A DNA stretch of 64,000 nt from Mytilus galloprovincialis (Eukaryota; Mollusca; Bivalvia; Mytilida; Mytilidae): assembly GCF_965363235.1 (NCBI RefSeq), contig NC_134849.1:47438122-47502121 (forward strand), in the 5' to 3' direction. Made by a program: the position numbers and the translations under genes. Shown here in pieces: positions 40,457 through 45,585 of this stretch. Below the pieces are notes generated by a model, which was not told the DNA's origin, did not search any database, and saw nothing but the letters and a program-made list of their open reading frames with translations. Every line of letters begins with the position of its first letter. Position 1 is the first letter of the stretch.

Positions 40457-42258
40457 ATTTTAATGTTGTGTCGTTGTTCCCCTCTTGTATTTAATGCTTT
40501 TCCCTCAGTTTTAGTTTGTTACCCCGATTTTGTTTTTTTGTCCATGGATTTATGAGTTTTGAACAGCGGTATACTACTGTTGCCTTTATTTAGTATGTGA
40601 GCTAACAATGATGAGTTACAGATCAAGTTTAAGTTCTGTTTCGCTCCGCTAATTTTTGCTAAAATTAAGGGTTTACAATTTTGAAAATTGTTGAAAATCA
40701 CAGTTCTACGGACTTTTTTTCTATACGCCTCCAGATTTTGAGCTGATTTTTGATATGTGAGACTACCATCGTGTTTGTGTTCACATGTGTTATTGAAATT
40801 GCATATTTTTCAACTTTTTGAGACGGGGCAATTCGTGTCGCTTTGACACATCCAGTGTGTACTATTATTTAGGTGTTTGTCTTTTCATTTTTAGCAATCA
40901 GTTAATTTTCGATTTATGAGTTTGAATGTTCCTCTGGTATCTTTTGCCACTCTTTTAATCTACATTTTCTATGTTGTGTTTTGTGTAGTGTTTGTTTGTG
41001 GTTTTTTTTTGCCAGTATAACGTTGTCAGATTATTTTCGACGAATTAGTTTGAATGTCCCTCTAGTAACTTTCGCTTCTAAGAATGGAACTCCCTAATAA
41101 TTTGGAAAAGTTCGCAATGTTTGTGGAAAATATTTTGAATAATACTTTATGTTTGTTAGCTTCTGTTTGTTTACGTCTTTCCGCATGTGCATTAACAATT
41201 AAAGAACAATACATAATGCAATTGTGGTTGGTATGTAACTAAGGCACAACTTTTATTATTTCTGCCTTTAAATTATATTGCAAGGGAAGGTACCGATTTA
41301 TTATCAATCTCTCTCAACGCTATATTTGATTAATCTTTAGACAACTTGGGTTCTAAATGATCTTTTCTATGTCAGGATTAAAATTTAGTACGCCTGACGC
41401 GCGTTTTGTCCAATAATTTATTATATCTTAAGTGAAAATATTAAATGTGTTTTATGTCTTTATGTTTTAATATTTTTTATGTTATTTTTCAGTTCGTGAT
41501 CCCGAAAGTAATGACGGAAAAAGTGAATGGAATATATGGTCACATTCTGACTTTTCTGCCAAGTAAGTACACTAAACTTATCTTTTCCGAATTTTTATTT
41601 GAACAATAAGATGATTATATAATAACTTATCCAAAAATTCAAATAAAGAAATATATTCAACGTGTGATCTCACAACACATTCACATAGCCCTCTGCAATA
41701 CGTATTTGGTCATATTTCTGCAGAAAAAATGAGATTGCTTGTCTGTATCTTTAGTATCTTTCGTCTCTCTCTGTTAACCATATTAGCGTGAATTGAAGTT
41801 GGTATGAATAATGTACTGTTTGGATGATAACCTCACCTTAGTCATTATCATTTTTAAATTTTGATTTAATTCCGTAATGAGAAATAATAAATCAGGAACA
41901 CATGGACTTTTGTTTCTGTGTCAATGAGATCTAACAGGTCTTATACGCTTAACCGCTTAACAGTGTTTGCGAGAAGTAATTGGCAGGTTTTAGCAGGCAT
42001 ATGTAAGCGGTACAAGTTGTTTATAGAAATACTGTTTTAAATGAAAAGTCTTAGAATATCTCTTGAATTCTTATAAGATATTCATTGGTTTCTCAATTAA
42101 CAAAAAAGAAGAATTTACCAAACAAAATTTACAACTTTATATGTACATACATATCAGTTTTTAACATGCATTTACAGATACCCAATTTACTCTAAGTTTC
42201 TGATATAAAATATTGATTTCGGAAAATGTCTTTATATTGCAGGACCGATTGTCGTTAA
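9612..42258 (+). CDS. Cadherin-like single-pass membrane receptor, 19 exons, about 973 aa
   Basis: I assembled 19 exons with GT-AG borders whose phases join without a stop: 9612-9681, 10158-10238, 16763-16924, 18841-18919, 20380-20537, 22768-22944, 26075-26193, 26663-26834, 30749-30916, 31538-31681, 32229-32351, 33170-33373, 34228-34436, 35012-35850, 36626-36672, 37859-37894, 38426-38473, 41493-41562, 42243-42258. The sum is 2922 nt. Residues 1-23 are a signal peptide, about 24-183 an N-terminal domain, about 185-815 roughly six cadherin-type repeats with linkers such as DINDR (485) and EINDNPP (707), about 810-850 a Thr/Asn/Gly stalk, about 863-882 a membrane helix, and 883-973 a cytoplasmic tail. 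The calcium motifs are incomplete in several repeats, so it is not a classical cadherin, and no catenin-binding motif is visible in the tail. It probably acts in cell-surface recognition or adhesion. The exact family is unknown to me. Confidence 0.85.
9815..9900 (-). repeat. Dispersed repeat with GGCGGATYCAG core (first of four)
   Basis: The fragment GGGGCGGATTCAG with a following GGGCCC and GGGGGTCCGCTCC matches a short bivalve repeat. Related pieces lie at 21590-21645, 26503-26590 and 57910-57970. They all share a GGCGGATCCA-like core, on either strand. Confidence 0.5.
10020..10106 (+). repeat. Three tandem copies of a 29-bp unit
   Basis: AAATATTATATTTCAATAAT plus about nine bases repeats three times just before exon 2. 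Low complexity. Confidence 0.7.
10158..10238 (+). CDS. Cadherin-like gene exon 2: start of N-terminal domain
   Basis: Phase 1 to 1, 27 codons, reading VACGVKTIGGTNLGGG and onward to NWDNTTT. The acceptor is CATCTAG and the donor G|GTAAGT. It contains the first conserved-looking Cys of the N-terminal domain. Confidence 0.8.
10425..10525 (+). repeat. Tandem duplication of about 58 bp
   Basis: AAAATTCCCTACCATTTCTT followed by a similar 35-base stretch occurs twice in intron 2. Confidence 0.75.
10566..11226 (-). mobile_element. 5'-truncated non-LTR retrotransposon (LINE) 3' end
   Basis: A minus-strand open frame of 165 codons (10729-11226) has the C-terminal pattern of a LINE reverse transcriptase protein: FRTGNHKLPIETAHGRW followed by a Cys-x2-Cys...His...Cys knuckle (CNLCHCNEFGDEFHYTLQC). 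A short 3' untranslated region follows, with AATAAA on the minus strand (10587-10592) and a tail of TTGAATC-type tandem repeats at 10568-10582. The reverse transcriptase core and endonuclease are absent. It lies in intron 2, antisense to the host gene. Confidence 0.8.
11995..12280 (-). mobile_element. tRNA-derived SINE
   Basis: The minus strand reads GCCGTGGTGTAGTGGTTAGT and continues to a perfect B box, GGTTCGAATCC (12215-12225), about 40 bases downstream. That is the RNA polymerase III promoter layout of a tRNA-like SINE head. A body of about 200 bp follows, ending near 11995. The 3' limit is uncertain. It could belong to a mussel tRNA-SINE family, but I cannot name it. Confidence 0.75.
13013..16632 (+). 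mobile_element. Decayed 3.6 kb DNA transposon with long inverted ends and XPG-like coding remnants
   Basis: The region 13013-13190 is a degenerate inverted repeat of about 16470-16632: both ends read, pointing inward, AGTGG-GATATTA...GATACAAGCATGAAA...CTGCTGGCCA...TTTTTTCAAGATGGCCA. Between them lie fragments of one protein in shifting frames on the plus strand: NNAIVKGDIGAIGLTEDP near 14257-14310, DTDVIV near 15421-15438, FSGCGT and KKGKT near 15580-15630, and PPTRGSFPEHIKREVYQGG near 15747-15805. I recognise these from memory as a protein family abundant in mollusc and cnidarian repeats. Its DTDV and GCDT motifs recall XPG/PIN nucleases, and Academ is one possibility. The copy is clearly dead, with many breaks. 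Confidence 0.7.
16131..16460 (+). repeat. Two tandem copies of a 165-bp unit inside the transposon's right arm
   Basis: The unit carries TTTTTGCCGCCATTTTGGAA with ACCGGAAGTCAC in copy one (16131-16295), and the diverged form with GCCGGCATTTTGAAACCGGA in copy two (16296-16460). Both continue with similar TGTATTGTYTMGTCGTA-like sequence. Confidence 0.75.
16763..16924 (+). CDS. Cadherin-like gene exon 3: core of N-terminal domain
   Basis: 54 codons, phase 1 to 1. It contains a CC pair, a Phe-x-Val-Glu-Ile strand and the LHLQIWRQSG stretch followed by YTLVHSS. The IWR/YTLV pattern recalls an unnamed beta-sandwich domain of invertebrate surface proteins, recognised from memory only. Confidence 0.85.
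17010..17250 (+). repeat. Dispersed bivalve repeat ending in an ACGGACGAACG tract
   Basis: The copy has AGTACACAGATGCCCCATCC, then GTTGATTGGACTTCAACTTC, TTTAACCTGAAGCGGGACAG and a CGGACGAACG-rich tract, closing with CATAAATGGGGCATG. Related copies are at 17999-18130 (3' part) and 61275-61700 (5' part tandemly repeated). It is probably a non-autonomous element. Confidence 0.75.
17606..17972 (+). repeat. Duplicated 50-bp segment flanking a perfect 14-bp hairpin
   Basis: TGTTTCTTTGAAATGTTTAC followed by TATTTAAGGGGTCATACCA occurs at about 17606-17655 and 17926-17972. Between them, at 17884-17917, CAGGGACTTTCTAT and its exact complement form a hairpin with a 6-base loop. Confidence 0.75.
17999..18130 (+). 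repeat. Second copy of the ACGGACGAACG-type repeat
   Basis: Shares the run from CAACTTCATC through TTTAACCTGAAGCGGGACAG and ends CCATAAATGGGGCATA. Confidence 0.75.
18841..18919 (+). CDS. Cadherin-like gene exon 4
   Basis: Strong pyrimidine tract and CAG acceptor. It reads ADALTVHYLPIDAADQPTI and on to the ENDMLGW strand. It ends in phase 2, and its donor G|GTAAAC is the first base pair of the large 25-bp minisatellite that follows. Confidence 0.85.
18920..19981 (+). repeat. 25-bp minisatellite starting at the exon 4 splice donor
   Basis: About 36-40 copies of a unit containing GGTAAGCTTCACTATCTGAT plus AGGAT. The first, most diverged units begin at the exon 4 donor itself, which reads GGTAAACTTCACTAT. 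Almost every unit therefore contains a G|GTAAGC or G|GTAAAC donor-like site. The array ends near GGAGGTAGGCC at 19981. Copies at both edges are the most diverged, as expected for an array that expands from the middle. Confidence 0.9.
20040..20140 (+). repeat. Mussel dispersed repeat, GTTGTCTCATTGGCA type
   Basis: Fragment with GAATAGTTGTCTCATTGGCA and CATATCACATCTTC. Related pieces are at 28695-28895 (minus strand, longer), 45420-45585 (plus strand, longer) and 62095-62140. Confidence 0.65.
20380..20537 (+). CDS. Cadherin-like gene exon 5: end of N-terminal domain
   Basis: Continues the GWYTSG motif across the splice site and ends the N-terminal domain with the strand YAINFVTAV. The Gly/Asn/Ala-rich loop between them is consistent with a beta sandwich. 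Phase 2 to 1. Confidence 0.85.
20981..21013 (+). repeat. (ATG)n microsatellite
   Basis: About eleven copies of a GAT/ATG trinucleotide in intron 5. Confidence 0.9.
22136..22232. repeat. Foldback element, about 43-bp arms
   Basis: The arms contain TTAACATATTTAAACAAAC and its complement. The tip is CATCCTTCGGATTCG. The outer ends are TATATACCATG and its complement. It lies in intron 5. Confidence 0.85.
22768..22944 (+). CDS. Cadherin-like gene exon 6: first cadherin-type repeat, first half
   Basis: Begins NSAPYFTNGG, the usual linker into a cadherin repeat (Asn-x-Ala-Pro). It continues through a FTDDNKDDTALTVEM strand pair. Phase 1 to 1. Confidence 0.85.
23108..25053 (+). mobile_element. Bivalve dispersed element (about 1.2 kb) carrying a nested insertion
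   Basis: Starts with GGCTCTCAAGAGCCTGTGTC and GCTCACCTTGGTCTATG, resumes at 23905 after the inserted element, and runs through GGCAATAACTCCTTAAGGGG (twice), GGTTGTCCGATTCATCTGAA, GCCATCTTGGTTGGTTGGC and a GACGACGG-rich tract to about 25053. I recognise this long repeat from mussel sequence. An internal block is present twice (about 23945-24300 and 24480-24700). The right end, which in fuller copies carries a complement of the left end, is shortened here. Confidence 0.75.
23148..23904. mobile_element. 757-bp non-autonomous element with 8-bp TSD and TTTGCGCCA arrays
   Basis: Flanked by an exact GGTCTATG duplication (23140-23147 and 23905-23912) that interrupts the larger bivalve repeat, so both boundaries are firm. 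Five TTGCGCCA motifs point inward at 23158-23282, and four complements (TGGCGCAA) lie at 23795-23892. The interior has no convincing coding sequence. The architecture parallels the element at 5809-6702, though the motif differs. The 8-bp duplication fits hAT-like or MULE-like transposition. Confidence 0.85.
25056..25553 (+). repeat. 38-bp minisatellite with higher-order structure
   Basis: About thirteen copies of a unit containing GGTCAGCATACAATACAGTC and TTAAACAATAGATATCTA. Units 3-7 and 8-12 share the same variants in the same order (a TTTATA ending, an ACAACT ending, an AACATAC start, a CATTC variant and a shortened CAGTC variant). So a block of five units, about 188 bp, was itself duplicated. 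Confidence 0.85.
25580..25985 (+). mobile_element. Polyadenylated retrosequence 3' end
   Basis: Ends ATGACAAATAAAGATTATTA followed by A-rich tracts (AATAAA at about 25925, poly-A at 25965-25986). This is the pattern of a retroposed transcript or LINE 3' tail. No coding part is recognised upstream, so the source is unknown. Confidence 0.4.
26075..26193 (+). CDS. Cadherin-like gene exon 7: first repeat, second half
   Basis: Reads RIKSKATDWTVGEYTLEYSV then KDQCLNEGTTSLIVCVNNT, the last strand of a cadherin repeat. To keep frame with exon 8 the donor must be ACG|GTTGGT, a weak site. The next GT, four bases on, would bring an early stop. Confidence 0.75.
26663..26834 (+). CDS. Cadherin-like gene exon 8: second repeat, first half
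   Basis: Starts APEIKNTVISYNIKEN, a standard repeat opening, and contains MSLTVTDKQTY. Phase 0 to 1, donor C|GTAAGT. Confidence 0.85.
28160..28245. repeat. Hairpin with 20-bp arms
   Basis: ATAACATGTCATTTTTCATA and CATGAAAAATGTCATGTTAT are near-complements either side of a 40-base centre. The region 27600-28160 upstream also contains repeated CATATGATA/CATACGATA motifs, so this may be one edge of a larger foldback. Confidence 0.6.
28695..28895 (-). repeat. Mussel dispersed repeat, longer minus-strand copy
   Basis: Contains GATGTGGTAAGATTGCCATT, GAGACAACTGCCCA, CAGACATTAACAACTATAGG and AAAAGGCCTCGATATGAC. It corresponds, in reverse, to the copy at 45420-45585. Confidence 0.75.
29540..29850 (+). 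repeat. 54-bp minisatellite, about six copies
   Basis: The unit contains CTGGTACAACTTGTCCTCCG and AGTGGGACAGTCTGTCACTA. Because 54 is a multiple of three and the unit lacks stops in several frames, three overlapping open frames run through it; one encodes WYNLSSEWDSLSLPDSAG repeats. I found no splice sites linking it to the host gene and treat it as intronic non-coding repeat. Confidence 0.85.
30342..30595 (+). repeat. 39-bp minisatellite, about 6.5 copies
   Basis: The unit contains TCTAGGTACAGCATTCGAGA and TTTCGTCATTGAATG. It lies in intron 8, about 150 bp upstream of exon 9. Confidence 0.85.
30749..30916 (+). CDS. Cadherin-like gene exon 9: second repeat, second half
   Basis: Contains the DMDYDAKPQYTVTAVCTDD region, equivalent to the LDYE...A.D pattern of cadherin repeats, then KIFYVNVEKNIEPVI into the third repeat. 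Phase 1 to 1. Confidence 0.85.
31126..31425 (+). repeat. 78-bp minisatellite, about four copies
   Basis: The unit contains ATATTCTATCGTTTGTGTGA, CCATACCAATACCAAAACTA and AATTCACATCGATATA. Two inner copies are virtually identical. It lies in intron 9. Confidence 0.85.
31538..31681 (+). CDS. Cadherin-like gene exon 10: third repeat, first half
   Basis: Reads SGDQIYQVDITDTDTAAEDL then FSITCSPTQCPFKISS, where a pair of Cys may bridge. Phase 1 to 1, donor A|GTATGT. Confidence 0.8.
31815..32060 (+). repeat. Two diverged copies of the GTAGACGAAACGCGCGTCTGG repeat
   Basis: Copies at about 31815-31905 and 31965-32060 share ATTCGAGCGTCACTGATGAG, TTTTGTAGACGAAACTCGCG and ATCTATGATGAGTTTAT. This is one of the most frequent repeats in the window. 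Confidence 0.75.
32229..32351 (+). CDS. Cadherin-like gene exon 11: third repeat, second half
   Basis: Reads EDLTLHKVSPYEIYVVVSDE and closes with LTVELT. Phase 1 to 1. Skipping exons 10 and 11 together would keep the frame. Confidence 0.85.
33170..33373 (+). CDS. Cadherin-like gene exon 12: DINDR linker and fourth repeat
   Basis: Begins DINDRPVINNLGVTSLTQ, a clear inter-repeat linker, and has DDNIGDTHTFSA strands. Phase 1 to 1. Confidence 0.9.
33545..33705 (-). repeat. Mussel dispersed repeat (minus strand), AATAGTA/AGCAACACGAAC type
   Basis: Shares CTCATAAGTCGAAAACAAAC, AGACAAACAATAGTA and GAATGAGCAACACGAACGCC with the longer copy at 43850-44165. Confidence 0.7.
34228..34436 (+). CDS. Cadherin-like gene exon 13: fourth to fifth repeat
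   Basis: Contains LNYEEL, then HICDLIVTVDDGRETS, and the linker EVTDVNEQQTGFEED. It ends in phase 0 at ACT|GTGAGT. Confidence 0.85.
35012..35850 (+). CDS. Cadherin-like gene exon 14: fifth and sixth repeats, stalk and membrane helix
   Basis: The largest exon, 839 nt. It contains VVNDVDINDVQTYTM, FDMDPTTGRITQL, ATDKAGHTV and the canonical linker EEINDNPPKL. A last repeat ends TATDSDD...TVTIVII. A Thr-rich then Asn/Gly/Thr stalk leads to a helix (FIPAMIALAVMTALLGYMIY) and the Cys-rich start of the tail. The donor is TT|GTGAGT and the exon ends in phase 2. Confidence 0.9.
36285..36595. repeat. Dispersed repeat piece in intron 14
   Basis: Contains CTCACACTTGTTTGACAGTC, GCATAGAATGG and GACCATAGCACAATAGCAC. 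The same phrases occur at 53810-54070, so both are copies of one family. Confidence 0.6.
36626..36672 (+). CDS. Cadherin-like gene exon 15: Cys-rich juxtamembrane tail
   Basis: Small exon reading NDRDCCGKRGRGNIN. Together with the end of exon 14 it makes a cluster of seven Cys close to the membrane. Acceptor TTTCAG, donor A|GTAAGT. Confidence 0.75.
37193..37454. repeat. 262-bp near-perfect palindrome (110-bp arms, 42-bp loop)
   Basis: The left arm 37193-37302 and right arm 37345-37454 are complements with only about two mismatches by eye. The arms contain GTACGCAGTGGCAACTGATT and ACAGAACCACTGAAAGAGGA. It lies between the cytoplasmic-tail exons 15 and 16. This is a foldback element or a recent inverted duplication. 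Confidence 0.9.
37859..37894 (+). CDS. Cadherin-like gene exon 16: 36-nt cassette
   Basis: Twelve codons, phase 1 to 1, reading PKAAKKNNAVS. Acceptor TTTTTTAG and donor G|GTAAGT are strong. Its length and symmetry would allow skipping. Confidence 0.7.
38426..38473 (+). CDS. Cadherin-like gene exon 17: 48-nt cassette
   Basis: Sixteen codons, phase 1 to 1, reading DKSEPRSKEKPQKPRK, a basic Pro/Lys-rich segment. Donor A|GTAAGT. Confidence 0.7.
38765..38885 (-). repeat. GTAGACGAAACGCGCGTCTGG repeat, minus strand
   Basis: Carries TGCGTCAAACGCGCGCTTCG and GAACATTGAAGAAGTTGAAG, then AAAACCAAAATTTCAA, the complement of the family layout seen at 44640-44795. Confidence 0.65.
39040..39101 (+). repeat. 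Two tandem 32-bp copies
   Basis: GTGCCATATAGTTATACCCT followed by TATCCGTCATTC occurs twice in tandem. Confidence 0.85.
39310..39815 (+). repeat. Tandem array of about 165-bp units, with a displaced copy at 40590-40770
   Basis: Each unit carries TTTCAGATATTGAGATGATT, a TATGTGAGTTAACCA stretch, AGTTTAAGTTTTGTTCTGCT and ACGGGCTTTGAACTTTGATA. Three to four diverged units run from 39310 to 39815. A further one lies 800 bp away at 40590-40770, after unrelated mussel repeats. The tail of the last unit runs into another dispersed repeat at 39890-40000. Confidence 0.75.
40424..40452 (+). repeat. (TG)n microsatellite
   Basis: About fourteen uninterrupted TG dinucleotides in intron 17. Confidence 0.9.
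41493..41562 (+). CDS. Cadherin-like gene exon 18
   Basis: Reads RDPESNDGKSEWNIWSHSDF and ends SA. Acceptor TTTTTCAG, donor AA|GTAAGT, phase 1 to 2. Confidence 0.8.
42243..42258 (+). CDS. Cadherin-like gene exon 19: stop codon exon
   Basis: After ATTGCAG the frame gives KTDCR and then TAA at 42256-42258, so the protein ends SAKTDCR. The 3' untranslated region follows. Confidence 0.75.
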
Positions 42259-42489
42259 TTTGGAAGAACATCTGATGTCTTGTGTATTATATCACTGGAT
42301 AGTGGACTGTTAAATATATTTCAAGCAAATGTTATATAACTGAATTTTAATGTTTCCGCCTTGTGATAAAAAGTGCTTTCAAAATGTATGTTCTTTTTTT
42401 TTGTTTTCTGGCGTGATTGTTGACGTTGTATATTGAATGTATTTGTTTTTATATTATTTTTTTATTATTATTTTTAACGCTTCACATTA

Positions 42490-42495
42490 AATAAA
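42490..42495 (+). terminator. Polyadenylation signal of the cadherin-like gene
   Basis: AATAAA lies 232 nt after the stop. A second AATAAA is at about 42713-42718, so two alternative 3' ends are possible. Confidence 0.5.
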
Positions 42496-42788
42496 AAAAA
42501 TGTGTTCTATTTCAATTTATCTGATTCAGAACTTGTACACTTTGTTAATAGAAATTTTGTTATCTTTGTTATCATTGTATTAACACAGTGTAGTTTAGAA
42601 CATGTTTCCAATAGACCTCTATGAAATCTGGATAAGCATATACTAATATAGTTATGACAGAATCTTAAACTCTACAATCATGTATTTTTCATGTGCAGAC
42701 ACTAAAATTTTTAATAAAACATCTAAAAAAAATCATCATTTTTATTTACCTGTCCTGTCCTCTAGATATTCTTTGAAAGATCTTTTAA

Positions 42789-43357
42789 GGGGGCTCGCGG
42801 GTCTAAATCAATTTTTTTATTTAATATAAGATTTCGCCAATTTTTTCTATAAATGAACTTTATCTTATACCTAATAGAAAAATAAAATAAAAAGGGGGGG
42901 GGGGGTCACCGATCATTTACGCTCACAATCTGACTTCGAAAGAAGCATAATTTTTGTAAAGGTACTTTTTTTCTGTTGAACTAATAGGAGAAAAAGAGGT
43001 AATATCGAAATAAAAAACGAATTTAATTACAGAAATCGCTTAAATTTTACAATTATTTAGTTAATGTATAGCTTATTTGAAAACAATAATAAAAAATATA
43101 GGTCACCGATGAGTAAAAAAAGAAATTTCAATTTTAATGACAAAAAAATAGCATTTTTGCACCAAAGGGAGATAATTTGGAGCTTTTTTTCATGATATAA
43201 ACATTTTCAAAGTCACCTGGGGCCAACACGAATTGATTGTTTGGAATAATTTTTGTACCACATGATAAAGTAACAACTACTAAAGGTAATAAATAAAATT
43301 TGTAATGAAAAATAAAAGTTTATTTTTTTTCTGAAAATCTTATACCCGCGAGCCTCC
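42789..43357. mobile_element. 569-bp MITE flanked by TTAA
   Basis: TTAA occurs at 42785-42788 and again at 43358-43361. The ends are inverted repeats: GGGGGCTCGCGGGTCTAA against GGAGGCTCGCGGGTATAA on the other strand. No coding sequence is credible inside. TTAA targets are typical of piggyBac and Kolobok DNA transposons, so this is probably a non-autonomous derivative. It lies just past the 3' end of the cadherin-like gene. Confidence 0.85.
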
Positions 43358-43794
43358 TTAAATGTAACACATGCAGGAAAAGATGTCTTTAACAATTTTG
43401 ATATCATTATACTTAAGCAAAAGTAATTACTATGATTTTGAAAGAAAGTGATGAAGCTTTTTCCACAGAAGTATGTTGTAGACACGAAATCTGTATTTAA
43501 CTGATATAATCATCACTGAGGGTCGAGACAATTTAGACTGCCACTCTTGATATCATTTGATACTTTTTCTCGACAAATAAAATATAAGGGATACCAGGCT
43601 AATAATTGAATACGCGAGAAAGTTAGAGAGCCAAACAAGTACAAAGTTGAAGAGCATTGAAGACCCAAAATTCAAAAAAGTTGTGCAAATTACGGCTAAG
43701 GTAAGCTATGCCTGGGATAAGAAACTCCTTAGTACTTCGAATATTTTTCACTTTTGCAAACAATAAATTCATCAACATTACCATATCATTATTA

Positions 43795-44165
43795 TTCATT
43801 AACACCGGAGTGCTGACTACTGGGCTGGCAATACCCTCGGGGTCGAAACGTCCAACACCAGTGTCATCTACCCTAAATAGTTATCAAAGAGGGATGAAAG
43901 ATACCAGAGGGACCGTCAAACTGATAAATCGAAAATAAACTGACAACGCCATGGCTAAAAATGAAAAAGACAAACAGACAAACAATAGTACACATGACAC
44001 AACAAGAAAATCAAAGAATAAGCAACACGAACCCCACCAAAAACTTGGGTGATCTCATGTGCTCCGGAAGGGTAAGCAGATCCTGCTCCACATGTGGCAC
44101 CCGTCGTGTTGCTCAGGTTATAACGAAGTGGGTATGTGGTGGATATGTGTTCCAGACACCATTTT
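43795..44165 (-). repeat. Two adjoining mussel dispersed repeats
   Basis: 43795-43880 contains GAGTGCTGACTACTGGGCTG and TACCCTCGGGGTCGAAACG. 43880-44165 contains ATACCAGAGGGACCGTCAAA, AGACAAACAATAGTA, GAATAAGCAACACGAACCCC and GATCCTGCTCCACATGTGGC. I recognise both phrases as frequent in mussel DNA. Confidence 0.7.
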
Positions 44166-44249
44166 CATATGTGTCTTTATAATTTAAACAAAGTACAATA
44201 CAACAGAGAGTGTTTATAAATCGAGAAGAACAGTTCTGATGCAATTGTT

Positions 44250-44530
44250 ACACGATATCTTTAAAATCAATGCTTCGAATAACCGGTATTTTTAATAAGG
44301 CAGTAAAACAACTTTCTTATGGACTTTTTTATAATTTGGAATGTAGTATGACGTCCATTATCACTGAACTAGTATGCATTTTTGTAAAGTGGCCAGCTGA
44401 AGGACGCCTCCAGGTGCGGGAGTTTCTCACTGCATTGAAGACCCCTTGGTGGCCTTCGGCTGTTGTCTGTCCTATGGCCGGGTTGTTGTCTCTTGAACAC
44501 ATTCCCCATTTCCATTCTAAATCTTATTTT
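44250..44530 (+). repeat. Mussel dispersed repeat, CTGAAGGACGCCTCCAGG type
   Basis: Contains GGCCAGCTGAAGGACGCCTC, CAGGTGCGGGAGTTTCTCAC, GGTGGCCTTCGGCTGTTGTC and CACATTCCCCATTTCCATTC. These are phrases I recognise as common in mussel genomes, so the open frame through it is not a gene. Confidence 0.75.
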
Positions 44531-44639
44531 GATAATTTTTTATTAATTTTTTGGTTTATAAAGTTATTACGCTATATTGTGATTTTGTGATATATCAATT
44601 TTGTGATTGAAAATTGTCACAGTTTTCACTTGGGGTTCT

Positions 44640-44795
44640 TTTAGGAATTTTGGTCCTCTATGCTCTTCACCTTCGTAATTTATTTGACCTTTTTAACTTT
44701 TTAGGATTCGAGCGTCACTGATGAGTCTTTTGTAGACGAAACGCGCGTCTGGCGTATATATAAAATTTAGTCCTGGTATCTATGATGAGTTTATA
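44640..44795 (+). repeat. Best copy of the GTAGACGAAACGCGCGTCTGG repeat
   Basis: Runs GAATTTTGGTCCTCTATGCT, GATTCGAGCGTCACTGATGA, GTAGACGAAACGCGCGTCTG and CTGGTATCTATGATGAGTTT. Other copies are at 8150-8260, 31815-32060, 38765-38885, 39895-40000, 41385-41415, 43620-43690, 54855-54965 and 56220-56290, on either strand. Confidence 0.8.
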
Positions 44796-45419
44796 TTCAA
44801 TAACATAGAAACAAGTTGCTTTCTTTAAAAAAAGAAATGCAATCGTAAACCCAAATGCTTGTTTGGCATTACATGTATATATTAGATAATTGTTTAATAA
44901 AGATGTATTGTTTTATATTACTTTTGTTGTATAAGAATAAGAAACTGACATTGATTGTTTACTGGAACGTCACACATCAACGTATAGCTCCGACGTACGT
45001 TTGCCGTGGTAAAAAATCATGCACGCTACCAATACGCTAGTAATTTTGGATGCATTCAACTTGTCAATCATATCTGTATCGTGTGCACAACGAGCTTAAA
45101 GCGTGTATTGAGCATGCGAGAAGCGTACTTAAGTGTTAATCGGGGGTATGTTGGCGTTTGTCTTACGTAGATGGAATGTACGCTACGAAGGAAAAAATGT
45201 TATTGAACGTATTTGAGACGTGTCCCGGTCGTATCTGGAACGATAATCCGTGCATTCGGAGTGTCTGTGACGTTACACAAATGAGGTGTTTGTTTTAGTT
45301 AAAGTCAAACGATTTTGAAGCGTATACAACGTGCCCTTAACGTGTCTCAAAACGTTCCTCTGGCGAGCAACTAAGTTACGTATACGGACTTTGTTAGTTT
45401 TCTGTTTTGACTGATTGTT

Positions 45420-45585
45420 TTACATTGTCATTTCGGGGCCTTTTATAGCCGACTATGCGGTATGTGCTTTGCTCATTGTTGAAGGCCGTACGGTGACCCA
45501 TAGTTTGTTATTTCTGTGTTATTTTGGTTTCCTGTAGATAGTTGTCTCATTGACCTCATACCACATCTTCTTTTTTTATATTTGA
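45420..45585 (+). repeat. Mussel dispersed repeat, GTTGTCTCATTG type, long copy
   Basis: Contains TTTTATAGCCGACTATGCGG, GCTCATTGTTGAAGGCCGTA and TAGTTGTCTCATTGACCTCA. It is the reverse counterpart of 28695-28895. Confidence 0.75.

Noticed and set aside
44270-44590. 106-codon open frame
   Set aside because: It lies entirely in a recognised mussel dispersed repeat (CTGAAGGACGCCTCCAGG type).
44990-45390. Cluster of ACGT, CGTAC and ACGTATAC words that looks like a regulatory or repeat array
   Set aside because: No regular period or inverted structure could be found by eye; probably a degraded dispersed repeat.
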